39,899 nucleotides of DNA from Flavobacteriaceae bacterium (lineage in GTDB: Bacteria; Bacteroidota; Bacteroidia; Flavobacteriales; Flavobacteriaceae): NCBI GenBank assembly GCA_002707745.1, contig PANU01000026.1:1-39899 (forward strand). The letters run 5' to 3'. The position numbers were made by a program, and so were the translations under genes. The notes beneath the pieces were generated by a model. That model did no database searches and was not told the origin of the DNA. It saw nothing but the letters and a program-made list of their open reading frames with translations. How positions within the stretch are numbered: position 1 is the first letter of the stretch; each line of letters starts with the position of its first letter. Below are positions 29,501 through 38,283 of this stretch, piece by piece.

Positions 29501-29592
29501 TATTTTCGTTTTTCTATTATCGTTTTTCTATTTTCGTAACCACAAATTGAAATGATAATTGAAATCATTATTGCAATTGAAATTGAAAATAA
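29501..29592. repeat. Short direct repeats upstream of pgi
   Basis: tattttcgtttttctattatcgtttttctattttcg, then aattgaaatgataattgaaatcattattgcaattgaaattgaaaa. Confidence 0.7.
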
Positions 29593-29616
29593 TAAAATCG
29601 TAATTCACACGTACAA

Positions 29617-31173
29617 ATGTCGTTATTGCCAAAAATAGATCCTACTACAACCAAAGCCTGGCAGGCATTACAAGTGCATTATGAGGCTACGAAAGATATT
29701 CATATAAAAAATCTGTTTGCAGAAGATGCTAATCGAGGAGATGATTTTGGGATGTTCTGGAATGATTTTTTTGTAGATATTTCAAAAAACAGAATTACTG
29801 CTCAAACACGGGATTTATTGCTTCAGCTGGCTGAAGAAGTACACTTAAAACAAGCAATTACTGCTCAGTTTCAAGGCGAAAAAATAAACGAAACAGAAAA
29901 CAGGGCAGTCTTGCATACGGCATTACGCGATTTTAGTACTATGAAACCTGAAGTGACTGCCTGCCTTCAAAAAATGCAGGAGTTTTCAGATAAAGTTAGC
30001 AATGGAAACTATAAAGGTGCCACTGGAAAAGCAATAGACACCCTTGTAAACATTGGTATTGGTGGAAGTCATTTGGGTCCAGAAATGGTGTACGAAGCTT
30101 TGGCAAGCTATAGAAAAGGCATTCAACTTCATTTTATTTCAAACATAGATGGAGATGCGGTGCAGGAAACGCTAAGAGCTGTTAATCCTGAGACGACCTT
30201 GTTTGTAATTGTTTCAAAAAGTTTTACCACCAATGAAACGCTTGTAAATGCAGCATTTGTTAAACAGTGGTTTGTTGATAAACTTTCAGCAAAAGCAGTG
30301 GAAAAGCATTTTATTGCAGTTTCAGCAAATAGGGAAGAAGTAGCATCTTTTGGAATTTCAGAAGAAAAAACTTTTCCAATGTGGGATTGGGTAGGAGGCA
30401 GGTTCTCTTTATGGAGCGCCGCAGGACTTTCAGTTTGTTGTGCTATTGGGTATAAAAATTTTGAAGCCTTGCTCCAAGGTGCCTATGAAATGGATCAACA
30501 TTTTGCAACGGCACCATTTCAGGAAAACATTCCTGTTACTTTAGGACTTCTTTCGGTATGGTATAACAATTTTTATAACTGCGAAACCGAAGCTGTTATT
30601 CCCTATTGCCAGGCATTACATAAATTGGTTCCATACCTGCAACAGGCAATTATGGAAAGCAATGGAAAAACAACAGACCGAAATAATAAAAAAATAACAT
30701 ACCAAACAGGAACTATTGTATGGGGAGCAACAGGAACCAATGCCCAACACGCCTTTTTTCAATTATTACACCAAGGAAGTAAACTTATTCCTTCAGATTT
30801 TATTTGTTTTACCAACCCATTAGGAGATGCCACAAAAAATCACGAAATACTGATGGCAAATTGTCTCGCGCAAACCGAAGCTTTAGCAAAAGGTAAAGTA
30901 CAAGATGCTGCGATGCCCTATAGTGCTTTTTCTGGAAATAAGCCCAGCACGTCTGTTTTTATAAAATCCTTAACCCCTAAAAACTTGGGAAGCTTGATAG
31001 CGATGTATGAACATAAAATATTTGTACAAGGAATTGTATGGAATATTTTTAGTTACGACCAATGGGGAGTGCAATTGGGTAAAGAAGTAGCAAGTGCTAT
31101 TTTACAAAATGAACCCCTGTTGCATGGTAAAAACGCAATGCAATTTTACAGAAAACTAAAAAAATACGATTAA
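29617..31173 (+). CDS. pgi: Glucose-6-phosphate isomerase
   Basis: VNIGIGGSHLGPEMVYEAL, SKSFTTNETL, WDWVGGRFSLWSAAGLS, QWGVQLGKEVA. Confidence 0.97.
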   Translation: MSLLPKIDPTTTKAWQALQVHYEATKDIHIKNLFAEDANRGDDFGMFWNDFFVDISKNRITAQTRDLLLQLAEEVHLKQAITAQFQGEKINETENRAVLHTALRDFSTMKPEVTACLQKMQEFSDKVSNGNYKGATGKAIDTLVNIGIGGSHLGPEMVYEALASYRKGIQLHFISNIDGDAVQETLRAVNPETTLFVIVSKSFTTNETLVNAAFVKQWFVDKLSAKAVEKHFIAVSANREEVASFGISEEKTFPMWDWVGGRFSLWSAAGLSVCCAIGYKNFEALLQGAYEMDQHFATAPFQENIPVTLGLLSVWYNNFYNCETEAVIPYCQALHKLVPYLQQAIMESNGKTTDRNNKKITYQTGTIVWGATGTNAQHAFFQLLHQGSKLIPSDFICFTNPLGDATKNHEILMANCLAQTEALAKGKVQDAAMPYSAFSGNKPSTSVFIKSLTPKNLGSLIAMYEHKIFVQGIVWNIFSYDQWGVQLGKEVASAILQNEPLLHGKNAMQFYRKLKKYD

Positions 31174-31269
31174 AACAGTAATTAGTTGATAAATACACAG
31201 CTTTTTGCTTTTAAAATTAGTATTAGTTTAATAACATTGCAATTCATCTTTTTTAATTAAAAATAAACT

Positions 31270-33747
31270 ATGAAAAAAAGTAACATGTTGTCGTTTCTTT
31301 TTATGTTTTGTGTAGCTTTTGGGTTTGCACAAACAGATGCAGAACGAAGAGAAATTATTAGTAATTACGATCTTGATGCACTGTCAGAAATGGAAGCGCA
31401 ATTTGCAGCTACTTTTGCTGCCGAAAAAGCCGAAGCACTTGCATTGGCAGCTATCTACGGATGGCAAGAATTTATTGAATTGGAAAATGGCGGGCAAGCA
31501 GAACTCGTAGGTGTATTTGCATCTGGAGCACCTATTTACTACCAAACCGATAATCCTGAAGGAGCCATTACAACCCGAACCGATAAAGTACATACTGGCG
31601 GTGGCGCTGGTCTGGATCTAAACGGAGAGAATATGGTTGGGGGTATCTGGGATGGAGGTCGTGTTCGTGAAACACACGAACTTATAGGAGGCCGTGCCGA
31701 CCAAATTGATGGTACAACAACTATTAGCAACCACTCTACTCACGTAGCAGGAACCATGATTGGAACTGGTGCGGTGAATGGCGGTAATGCTAAAGGGATG
31801 GCACCTATGGCTTCACTTTTAGCACATTCATTTAATAATGATGAAGCCGAAATGACGGCAGCAGCAGCAGCAGGGTTATTAGTTTCTAACCACTCTTATG
31901 GTATTCCGGCTGTTAGCCAATCTGGAAATCCAGTAGATTTGTACTACCTTGGGTATTACGATTCTAATGCAAGAGATCTGGATGCAATAGTGTACAACGC
32001 ACCATTTTATTTACCTGTTTGTTCTGCAGGAAATGACGGTCAAGCCGGAATAAACAATACGGGAAGGTATGACTATTTAACCGATAAAAGTGTTTCAAAA
32101 AATTCTGTGGTTGTAGCAGCAGTAAACGAAGTATTAAACTATACAGGTCCTAATAGTGTGAACATGTCTAGTTTTAGTAGCTGGGGACCTACAGATGACG
32201 GAAGAGTAAAACCAGATATTTCTGCGAAGGGAGTTAATATGTTTTCTGCTACAGGAACCTCAAACACTGCTTATGGGAATATGAATGGAACCTCTATGGC
32301 TGCTCCAAATACTTCTGGAAGCCTTATGTTGTTACAGCAACATTATAATGACCTTAACGGAAACTTTATGTTAAGTTCAACACTTAGAGGCGTAGCATTA
32401 CATACCGCAGACGAAGCAGGATTTGATCCAGGACCAGATTTTCGTTTTGGATGGGGATTGCTTAACATCGAAAGAGCTGCAGAGGTTATTTCTAATAACG
32501 GTACTAGTTCTCTCATAATTGAAGAAACCCTGGCACAAGGTGATGTTTATACTATTACAGTACAATCTGATAATATTAACGATTTAATAGCCTCTATTAC
32601 CTGGACAGATCCTGCAGGAACTGTACCTCCTCCAGGAAATGAAGATGCATTTATCCCAGCTTTAGTAAATGACCTGGATTTACGTGTATCTCAGGATGGC
32701 GGAGCTACTTTTATGCCATGGAAACTTGATGCGGCTAACCATGCTGAAGCAGCAACTACTGGCGATAATTTTGTAGATAATATTGAAAAAATTGAAGTAG
32801 GTGGAGCTTCTGGAGAATACATTATCAGAATTTCTCATAAAGGAGCCATCACGAATGCAACACAAGATTTTTCACTAATTGTAAGCGGTATTGCTGTAGA
32901 AGATTACAGAGTATCTACGCACGATGGGGTTGAAATAGTTTGTGACGAGGATATTACAGCTTCTTTTATTGTAGATATGCTGTTTGAAGATGGTTTTAAC
33001 GATACTGTTAATTTTACAACTGAAGATTTACCTGCAGGAGTAAATGCAACTATTGTTCCTTCAACCTTAACTACCAGTGGTGCTGCAGTTGTAGCGCTTA
33101 CAGGAATTGAACCTTTAGCTCCGGGTGACTACCAGTTTAAAGTGGTAGCAACAGGAACATCACAAACTGTTAATTTGTATCCAGTACTAAGTATTGCAGA
33201 AGGAGATTTGGAAGCAGTAGCTCTAAACATCCCTGCAAATGACGCTGTGGCAATTCCAACAGAAGTTGTTTTTGAGTGGGACGAAGTTGGTGCTACCAAC
33301 TCGGTACAATACGAATTTGAGTTAGCAACAGACGAAGCATTTACAGTGCTAGTTGCTTCAAGTACTACAACCCAGCCTACAACTACGGTTTCCAACTTAA
33401 ATGAAGGTACCGAGTATTTCTGGAGAGTTCGTGGAATAAATGATTGTGATGAAGGAGACTTCTCAGACACATTTAATTTTACGACAGAAGGTGTTTTAGG
33501 TATTAACGAAACTACCATTGCAGGTTTAGTTGTATATCCTAACCCTACTTCAGGGATGTTAAATGTTACAGCTGCAGCACAAGTAACCTCTGTTGAAGTA
33601 TTAAATATTTTGGGACAAACCTTGTTGAACCAACAAATAGGTGCAACACAAGCACAAATAGACCTTTCTGCCTTAGCTGCAGGAAACTATTTTGTACGCG
33701 TGCAAGCCGAAGATGCTGCTACAGTAATTCAAATTGTGAAGAAATAA
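31270..33747 (+). CDS. S8 family serine peptidase with fibronectin-like region and type A T9SS C-terminal sorting domain
   Basis: Signal peptide; catalytic WDGGR, HSTHVAGTM, MNGTSMAAPNTSG; C-terminal VVYPNPTSGMLNVTA...VEVLNILGQTLLNQQ...LAAGNYFVRVQ...IVKK. Confidence 0.95.
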   Translation: MKKSNMLSFLFMFCVAFGFAQTDAERREIISNYDLDALSEMEAQFAATFAAEKAEALALAAIYGWQEFIELENGGQAELVGVFASGAPIYYQTDNPEGAITTRTDKVHTGGGAGLDLNGENMVGGIWDGGRVRETHELIGGRADQIDGTTTISNHSTHVAGTMIGTGAVNGGNAKGMAPMASLLAHSFNNDEAEMTAAAAAGLLVSNHSYGIPAVSQSGNPVDLYYLGYYDSNARDLDAIVYNAPFYLPVCSAGNDGQAGINNTGRYDYLTDKSVSKNSVVVAAVNEVLNYTGPNSVNMSSFSSWGPTDDGRVKPDISAKGVNMFSATGTSNTAYGNMNGTSMAAPNTSGSLMLLQQHYNDLNGNFMLSSTLRGVALHTADEAGFDPGPDFRFGWGLLNIERAAEVISNNGTSSLIIEETLAQGDVYTITVQSDNINDLIASITWTDPAGTVPPPGNEDAFIPALVNDLDLRVSQDGGATFMPWKLDAANHAEAATTGDNFVDNIEKIEVGGASGEYIIRISHKGAITNATQDFSLIVSGIAVEDYRVSTHDGVEIVCDEDITASFIVDMLFEDGFNDTVNFTTEDLPAGVNATIVPSTLTTSGAAVVALTGIEPLAPGDYQFKVVATGTSQTVNLYPVLSIAEGDLEAVALNIPANDAVAIPTEVVFEWDEVGATNSVQYEFELATDEAFTVLVASSTTTQPTTTVSNLNEGTEYFWRVRGINDCDEGDFSDTFNFTTEGVLGINETTIAGLVVYPNPTSGMLNVTAAAQVTSVEVLNILGQTLLNQQIGATQAQIDLSALAAGNYFVRVQAEDAATVIQIVKK

Positions 33748-33769
33748 AAACACGCTTATATTTTATACG

Positions 33770-33800
33770 AAAAACCTTCGCCTAACGCGAGGGTTTTTCT
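33770..33800 (+). terminator. Rho-independent terminator of the S8 peptidase gene
   Basis: aaaaaccttcgc-ctaac-gcgagggtttttct with one G-T wobble. Confidence 0.85.
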
Positions 33801-33874
33801 ATTTTTAGACTTCAACAATATAGGGTGTTTAAGACCTTGTGATACGCCCAGCAAATTAACTAAAACCAAAAGCA

Positions 33875-34249
33875 ATGAGTGAACAAGACAAAAAAATTAG
33901 TTTAGCAACCGCACAAACCTGGACGCAGGAATGGCGTTCGGTAGAGAGTGACTACAACAGCCACAACGAGTGTAATGCCTTTTTAATCCCAGTACAGGAT
34001 TTGCAGGGCGTTCTCGCAGAAATTGGAGCCAACCCAGGAGACGATGCCTGTGTACGTGCTTATTTAGGGGTTGATCCAAGTACCAACGAAGAAAAATTGA
34101 TCATTGTAGGGACCCAAAAAGATAGAAACGGGGTGTATAGGGATCTTTTACCCAATGCAGCCGATGGCGATGGGGGTGACGGAAATAGTATCTGGGATTT
34201 TACGAAGGCTTGTCCGCCTATGTGCGACGACAGGAGTTCTTTAAATTAA
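33875..34249 (+). CDS. Conserved hypothetical soluble protein (124 aa) ending in CPPMCDDRSSLN
   Basis: No signal peptide or TM; recognisable blocks ECNAFLIPVQDLQGVL, CVRAYLGVDP, KLIIVGT, NGVYRDLLP, CPPMCD. Confidence 0.8.
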   Translation: MSEQDKKISLATAQTWTQEWRSVESDYNSHNECNAFLIPVQDLQGVLAEIGANPGDDACVRAYLGVDPSTNEEKLIIVGTQKDRNGVYRDLLPNAADGDGGDGNSIWDFTKACPPMCDDRSSLN

Positions 34250-34256
34250 TTGTTTG

Positions 34257-34886
34257 ATGTCGGAGATTCCTATTTATTTAGGTGATATACAAGTTTTACT
34301 GGCATTAATTCTAGCTGTGATTTATTTTATAGGCTTTTCAAAATACGGAAAGGCCTATAAAATTTTCACCTTATATTTAGCAGTTATCGCCATAATTCAA
34401 TTGATAACTTTTTATTATGCACTTTATAAGTGGAACAATATTTTCTTTTTTCACTTTTATTTTATTAGTCAGTTTATTTTTATGTCGTTGTTTTATTACA
34501 ACCTACTGAAAAATAATTTTATTCTTTTAATACTGGGATTAGGTCTTGTAGTAATAAGTGCTCAATTTGTTTTGGATCCCACAATTTTCTATGAATATAA
34601 TACCTATGGTGTTAGTTTAACACAAAGTATAATAGTATTATACGCTATAATTTATTATTATAGATCTTTGTCTGTTGCTAATCCTTTTATGCTTATAAAC
34701 ACAGGAGTGCTACTGTATTTTATAACGAGTATTTTATTTTTTGCTTCCGGAAATCTGTTCTTGCATCCAGATATACCAAAGGAAACCAAACGATACATAG
34801 GGCTTATTAACCAATTTCTCTACTTTGTTTTCCAGGTTCTGATTTTTTTAGAATGGTACCGCAATTATCGGATAAAGAAAGTGTAG
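34257..34886 (+). CDS. Multi-pass (~7 TM) membrane protein, paralogue A
   Basis: Seven hydrophobic segments; shared motifs GFSKYGKAYKIFT, FMSLFYY, GVSLTQSIIVLYA, TSILFFASGN, FLEWYRNYR. Confidence 0.82.
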   Translation: MSEIPIYLGDIQVLLALILAVIYFIGFSKYGKAYKIFTLYLAVIAIIQLITFYYALYKWNNIFFFHFYFISQFIFMSLFYYNLLKNNFILLILGLGLVVISAQFVLDPTIFYEYNTYGVSLTQSIIVLYAIIYYYRSLSVANPFMLINTGVLLYFITSILFFASGNLFLHPDIPKETKRYIGLINQFLYFVFQVLIFLEWYRNYRIKKV

Positions 34887-34990
34887 CAATTTTTTGCCGG
34901 TTTTTTACAATTAAATAAAGCCATTTTTCTCATTAAAGACTATAATTTTCTTTCGCACTTGCTCTTTAAAACACATTTTTAGCAAAATTG

Positions 34991-34998
34991 TATCTTCG
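34991..34998 (+). promoter_or_regulatory. Putative -7 box TATCTTCG upstream of paralogue B (long leader)
   Basis: aaaattgTATCTTCGctc; same octamer at 35774 and 3179. Confidence 0.4.
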
Positions 34999-35094
34999 CT
35001 CTATAGCAACATACAATTCAGAAAGTGGAAATAAAAGTATCAATTTTACATATAGTGGACTGTTTCAGCTTAAGGAATAAAGCATAGTGAATTT

Positions 35095-35733
35095 ATGGAA
35101 GGAGAACTTTTAATTAGAGACTTATTAATTCTTCCATCACTTGTTTTACCAATTTTGTACCTTATTGGATTTACGAAGCATGGTAGGGCTTACAAGGTAT
35201 TTACAGCTTATTTAACCTTTATCGCTATACTACAGTGTATTCTGGTGGTGTATGCTTTATATAAGGAAAACAATCATTTTTTATTCACCTATTATTTTAT
35301 TGGGCAATTTTTATTTATGTCCCTCTTTTATTATTTTTTACTGAAAAAAAAATGGATATGGTGGGTAATGGTAATTGTTTTAATAGCTTTAGGTTTTCAA
35401 TACATTTTAGCCCCTGCCAGCTTTATAAACTTTAATAGTTTTGGAGTAAGTATTACACAGAGTATTATTGTGCTATATGCTTTGTTATATTACTACAAGT
35501 GCTTATCTGAAAAAGCCATTTTTCTATTGTTGAATACGGGAATTCTTTTTTATTTTTTAACCAGCATTTTATTTTTTGCTTCTGGGAATTTAATGTTGGA
35601 TTTAAATTTACCGCAACAAACGTTACTGCAATTTGAATATATAAATGATTTTTTATACCTGACTTTTATGCTATTGATATTTCTGGAATGGTATCGTAAT
35701 TATCGCCCAAAAAAACATAAGAAAACTACTTAA
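35095..35733 (+). CDS. Multi-pass (~7 TM) membrane protein, paralogue B
   Basis: Alignable to 34257-34886 along its length: GFTKHGRAYKVFT, FMSLFYY, GVSITQSIIVLYA, TSILFFASGN, FLEWYRNYR. Confidence 0.85.
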   Translation: MEGELLIRDLLILPSLVLPILYLIGFTKHGRAYKVFTAYLTFIAILQCILVVYALYKENNHFLFTYYFIGQFLFMSLFYYFLLKKKWIWWVMVIVLIALGFQYILAPASFINFNSFGVSITQSIIVLYALLYYYKCLSEKAIFLLLNTGILFYFLTSILFFASGNLMLDLNLPQQTLLQFEYINDFLYLTFMLLIFLEWYRNYRPKKHKKTT

Positions 35734-35773
35734 TTCCTCTTTCTTCACAACCTCACAAATAAAGGTAAAATCG

Positions 35774-35781
35774 TATCTTCG
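35774..35781 (+). promoter_or_regulatory. Putative -7 box TATCTTCG immediately upstream of the histidine kinase
   Basis: aaaatcgTATCTTCGtcctaATG; box ends 5 nt before the start codon. Confidence 0.45.
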
Positions 35782-35786
35782 TCCTA

Positions 35787-36587
35787 ATGCAAAATAACCT
35801 GGCCGAAGAAATACAAATTATCCCCATCATTCTTATTGGTATCTCTCTTTTGATATTAATGAGCGCCGCTATTGTTCTGTTTTTCTACCTTTCACGAAAA
35901 AAAATTGTAAAAACCGAACTGGAAAAAGCAACCCTGGAGATTCAGCATCAAAGAGAAATGCTGCAAACCACATTGCTAACCCAGGAAGATGAGCGCAAAC
36001 GCATTGCCCAGGACTTGCACGACGACATAAGCAGTAAGCTTAATATTGTTTCCCTGCATGCCAGTCTCGTACGAGAGGAAGGAATTACCCCACAGGAAGC
36101 AAATACCCTGGGTGCTAAAATTGCAGGGATTACTACCACCGTACTTGAAAGCTCGCGGCGCATTGCCCATGCACTCTTGCCCCCTTCTTTGGAAAAATTT
36201 GGCTTGGTGGCTGCCCTTGAAGAACTTTGTGACCAACTTGAAAGTTCAAAAAAATATGAAATAACCACCGTATTTCAATATGAAGAAGAAATCCTTCCTA
36301 AAGACCATGAGTTGCATGTATTTAGAATTGTACAGGAGCTTATTAACAATACTGTAAAATATGCCGATGCAAAAACTGTTAACCTCTCCTTGCAGTCTAC
36401 CAAAAACACCTTACATTTACACTACGAAGACGACGGAAACGGATTTGACCTTTCAGAAGGTAAAAAAGCAAAAGGATTAGGGTTGTCGGGAATTAAAAAC
36501 CGCGCTGCTATTATTGGAGCAACAATTAGCCTGCAATCCCAGCCTCAAAAAGGAATGTCCCTAGACGTTGTTAAACAGTTAACCTAA
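35787..36587 (+). CDS. Sensor histidine kinase (HisKA_3 / NarX-LiaS-like), one N-terminal TM, no evident sensor domain
   Basis: DERKRIAQDLHDDISSKLNIV H-box; ELINNTVKYADAKTV N-box; DDGNGFDL; KGLGLSGIKNRA. Confidence 0.93.
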   Translation: MQNNLAEEIQIIPIILIGISLLILMSAAIVLFFYLSRKKIVKTELEKATLEIQHQREMLQTTLLTQEDERKRIAQDLHDDISSKLNIVSLHASLVREEGITPQEANTLGAKIAGITTTVLESSRRIAHALLPPSLEKFGLVAALEELCDQLESSKKYEITTVFQYEEEILPKDHELHVFRIVQELINNTVKYADAKTVNLSLQSTKNTLHLHYEDDGNGFDLSEGKKAKGLGLSGIKNRAAIIGATISLQSQPQKGMSLDVVKQLT

Positions 36588-36598
36588 ACCTACTTATT

Positions 36599-37267
36599 TT
36601 GATTATAAAAGTTGCCCTTGCAGATGATGAGGAGCTATTTCGTGCGGGTATTGCGCTTATCCTATCCAGGGATCCGGAAATAGAAGTGGTTTACCAGGCG
36701 GAAAATGGCCAACAACTGCTGGATTTTCTAGAATCACAGTCTGACCTCCCGGATATTGTGGTAACCGACATAAAAATGCCTGAACTTAACGGAGTAGAAG
36801 TAACTAAAGTGCTTCGGAAAAAATACCCTGAAATAGGGGTAATAGCCCTTACCACCTATAATACAAAGCCTTTTATTAGAAACATGATAAACGTTGGAGC
36901 TAGTGCATATCTGGTTAAAAATTCGGCACCTGCACATATGGTTCACACGGTAAAACAAGTGTTTCATAATGGTTTTTACTACGATAAATATGTGATGGAA
37001 GTACTTAACACAAGGCATTCTAAAGTAAGTGAAGAAAAATCCGCATACGATGCCGATTTCCTTACCGATCGCGAAACGGAAGTACTAACCCTTATTTGTC
37101 AGCAATACACAACTGCCGAAATTGCAGAGAAACTTCATATTAGTCCGCGTACCGTAGAAGTACATCGTAAAAATTTATTGGCAAAAACAGCTGTTAAAAA
37201 TATTGCGGGATTGGTAGTGTTTGCTATTCAAAATGCCTTAGTTGCACCTTTTGAGGTAGAAGCATAA
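36599..37267 (+). CDS. LuxR/NarL family response regulator
   Basis: TTG start; VALADDEELFRAGIALIL receiver, VVTDIKMPELNGVEV, LTDRETEVLTLICQQYTTAEIAEKLHISPRTVEVHRKNLLAKT HTH. Confidence 0.94.
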   Translation: MIIKVALADDEELFRAGIALILSRDPEIEVVYQAENGQQLLDFLESQSDLPDIVVTDIKMPELNGVEVTKVLRKKYPEIGVIALTTYNTKPFIRNMINVGASAYLVKNSAPAHMVHTVKQVFHNGFYYDKYVMEVLNTRHSKVSEEKSAYDADFLTDRETEVLTLICQQYTTAEIAEKLHISPRTVEVHRKNLLAKTAVKNIAGLVVFAIQNALVAPFEVEA

Positions 37268-37362
37268 GAGTACCAGGTTTTAAAATTTCAGAAATTAGTT
37301 GAACCCTCAATTCCATTTCATGGTAGAGAGCTTTTTTCAGTTACATAAAACTGGCTTGTATT

Positions 37363-38256
37363 TTAATTTATCTCCTGAGTGGTGTCTCGTGCTCCAATAT
37401 TTTCAATAGTCTCTATAGTCCCTGTAAAATGTTTCTTTTCGTTTAAATTGAAATAAATAAACCCCGTAGTAAGAACAATAATTACATACAATACGTATTG
37501 TACCAGTAAAGCAATGCCGTTTAGGGCAATATAAATGCCATCGAACATAGAAGTGGGGTCTGATGTGTACGTTTCGGCCACTGTGAGCATTTTAATGAAA
37601 AAGTAGATATACTGTGGGATTTGGGCGATCATTATAATAACATAATACAAAATAAACATCACTAAAAGAGTAGCAAAGGTAATCCACCATTCTCCTTTTA
37701 TAAGTTCAAAACTATAACTAATGCTATCGGATATGCTGCGTTTTTCAAACACTAAAATTCCATAGGTAGTTGCTAGAACTACACCCAGGTAAATCCCTGG
37801 AGCTACGCATACTACAAAACCAAAACCAATAATTAATCCTGTTAGCAAACTCATCCCCATCAGCTTCCAGAAGTCTTTTTTTACACGAGCAATTACTTCT
37901 TTTTTATTTATTTCGCCACCATTTTGTATATAGGATTGTATACTGTGCATTACGGTGCCATACATCAGTCCGTAATACGCAACACCCGATAGAATCATTA
38001 ACAGGAGCGATAGTATAACAGAGAAGCCAAAATTGGTGTCTCCATATAAAAAGGGATTTGTTTCAAAAGCCCCAAGGGAGCCAAAAACTGTTTGCATATA
38101 AAACACATAGGCTACAACCAAAAGAATAAGGGCAGGACCGGCAATACGAAATATTAAACCAAAGAGAGGTTTCCACTGCAAACGAATAAACTTAAAGGTG
38201 TCCCCCAAAATGGCTCCTAAATCGCGTTGTTTTTTAAATTGGATGCTATCCTGCAT
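37363..38256 (-). CDS. Multi-TM hypothetical protein (DUF4013/DUF975-like)
   Basis: QKRDLGAILGDTFKFIRLQWKPLFG N-terminus and ~6 TM segments; upstream neighbour is SpoIIM. Confidence 0.75.
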   Translation of the reverse strand: MQDSIQFKKQRDLGAILGDTFKFIRLQWKPLFGLIFRIAGPALILLVVAYVFYMQTVFGSLGAFETNPFLYGDTNFGFSVILSLLLMILSGVAYYGLMYGTVMHSIQSYIQNGGEINKKEVIARVKKDFWKLMGMSLLTGLIIGFGFVVCVAPGIYLGVVLATTYGILVFEKRSISDSISYSFELIKGEWWITFATLLVMFILYYVIIMIAQIPQYIYFFIKMLTVAETYTSDPTSMFDGIYIALNGIALLVQYVLYVIIVLTTGFIYFNLNEKKHFTGTIETIENIGARDTTQEIN

Positions 38257-38283
38257 AATCGTGTAAAATGTTTAATAGTTGGT

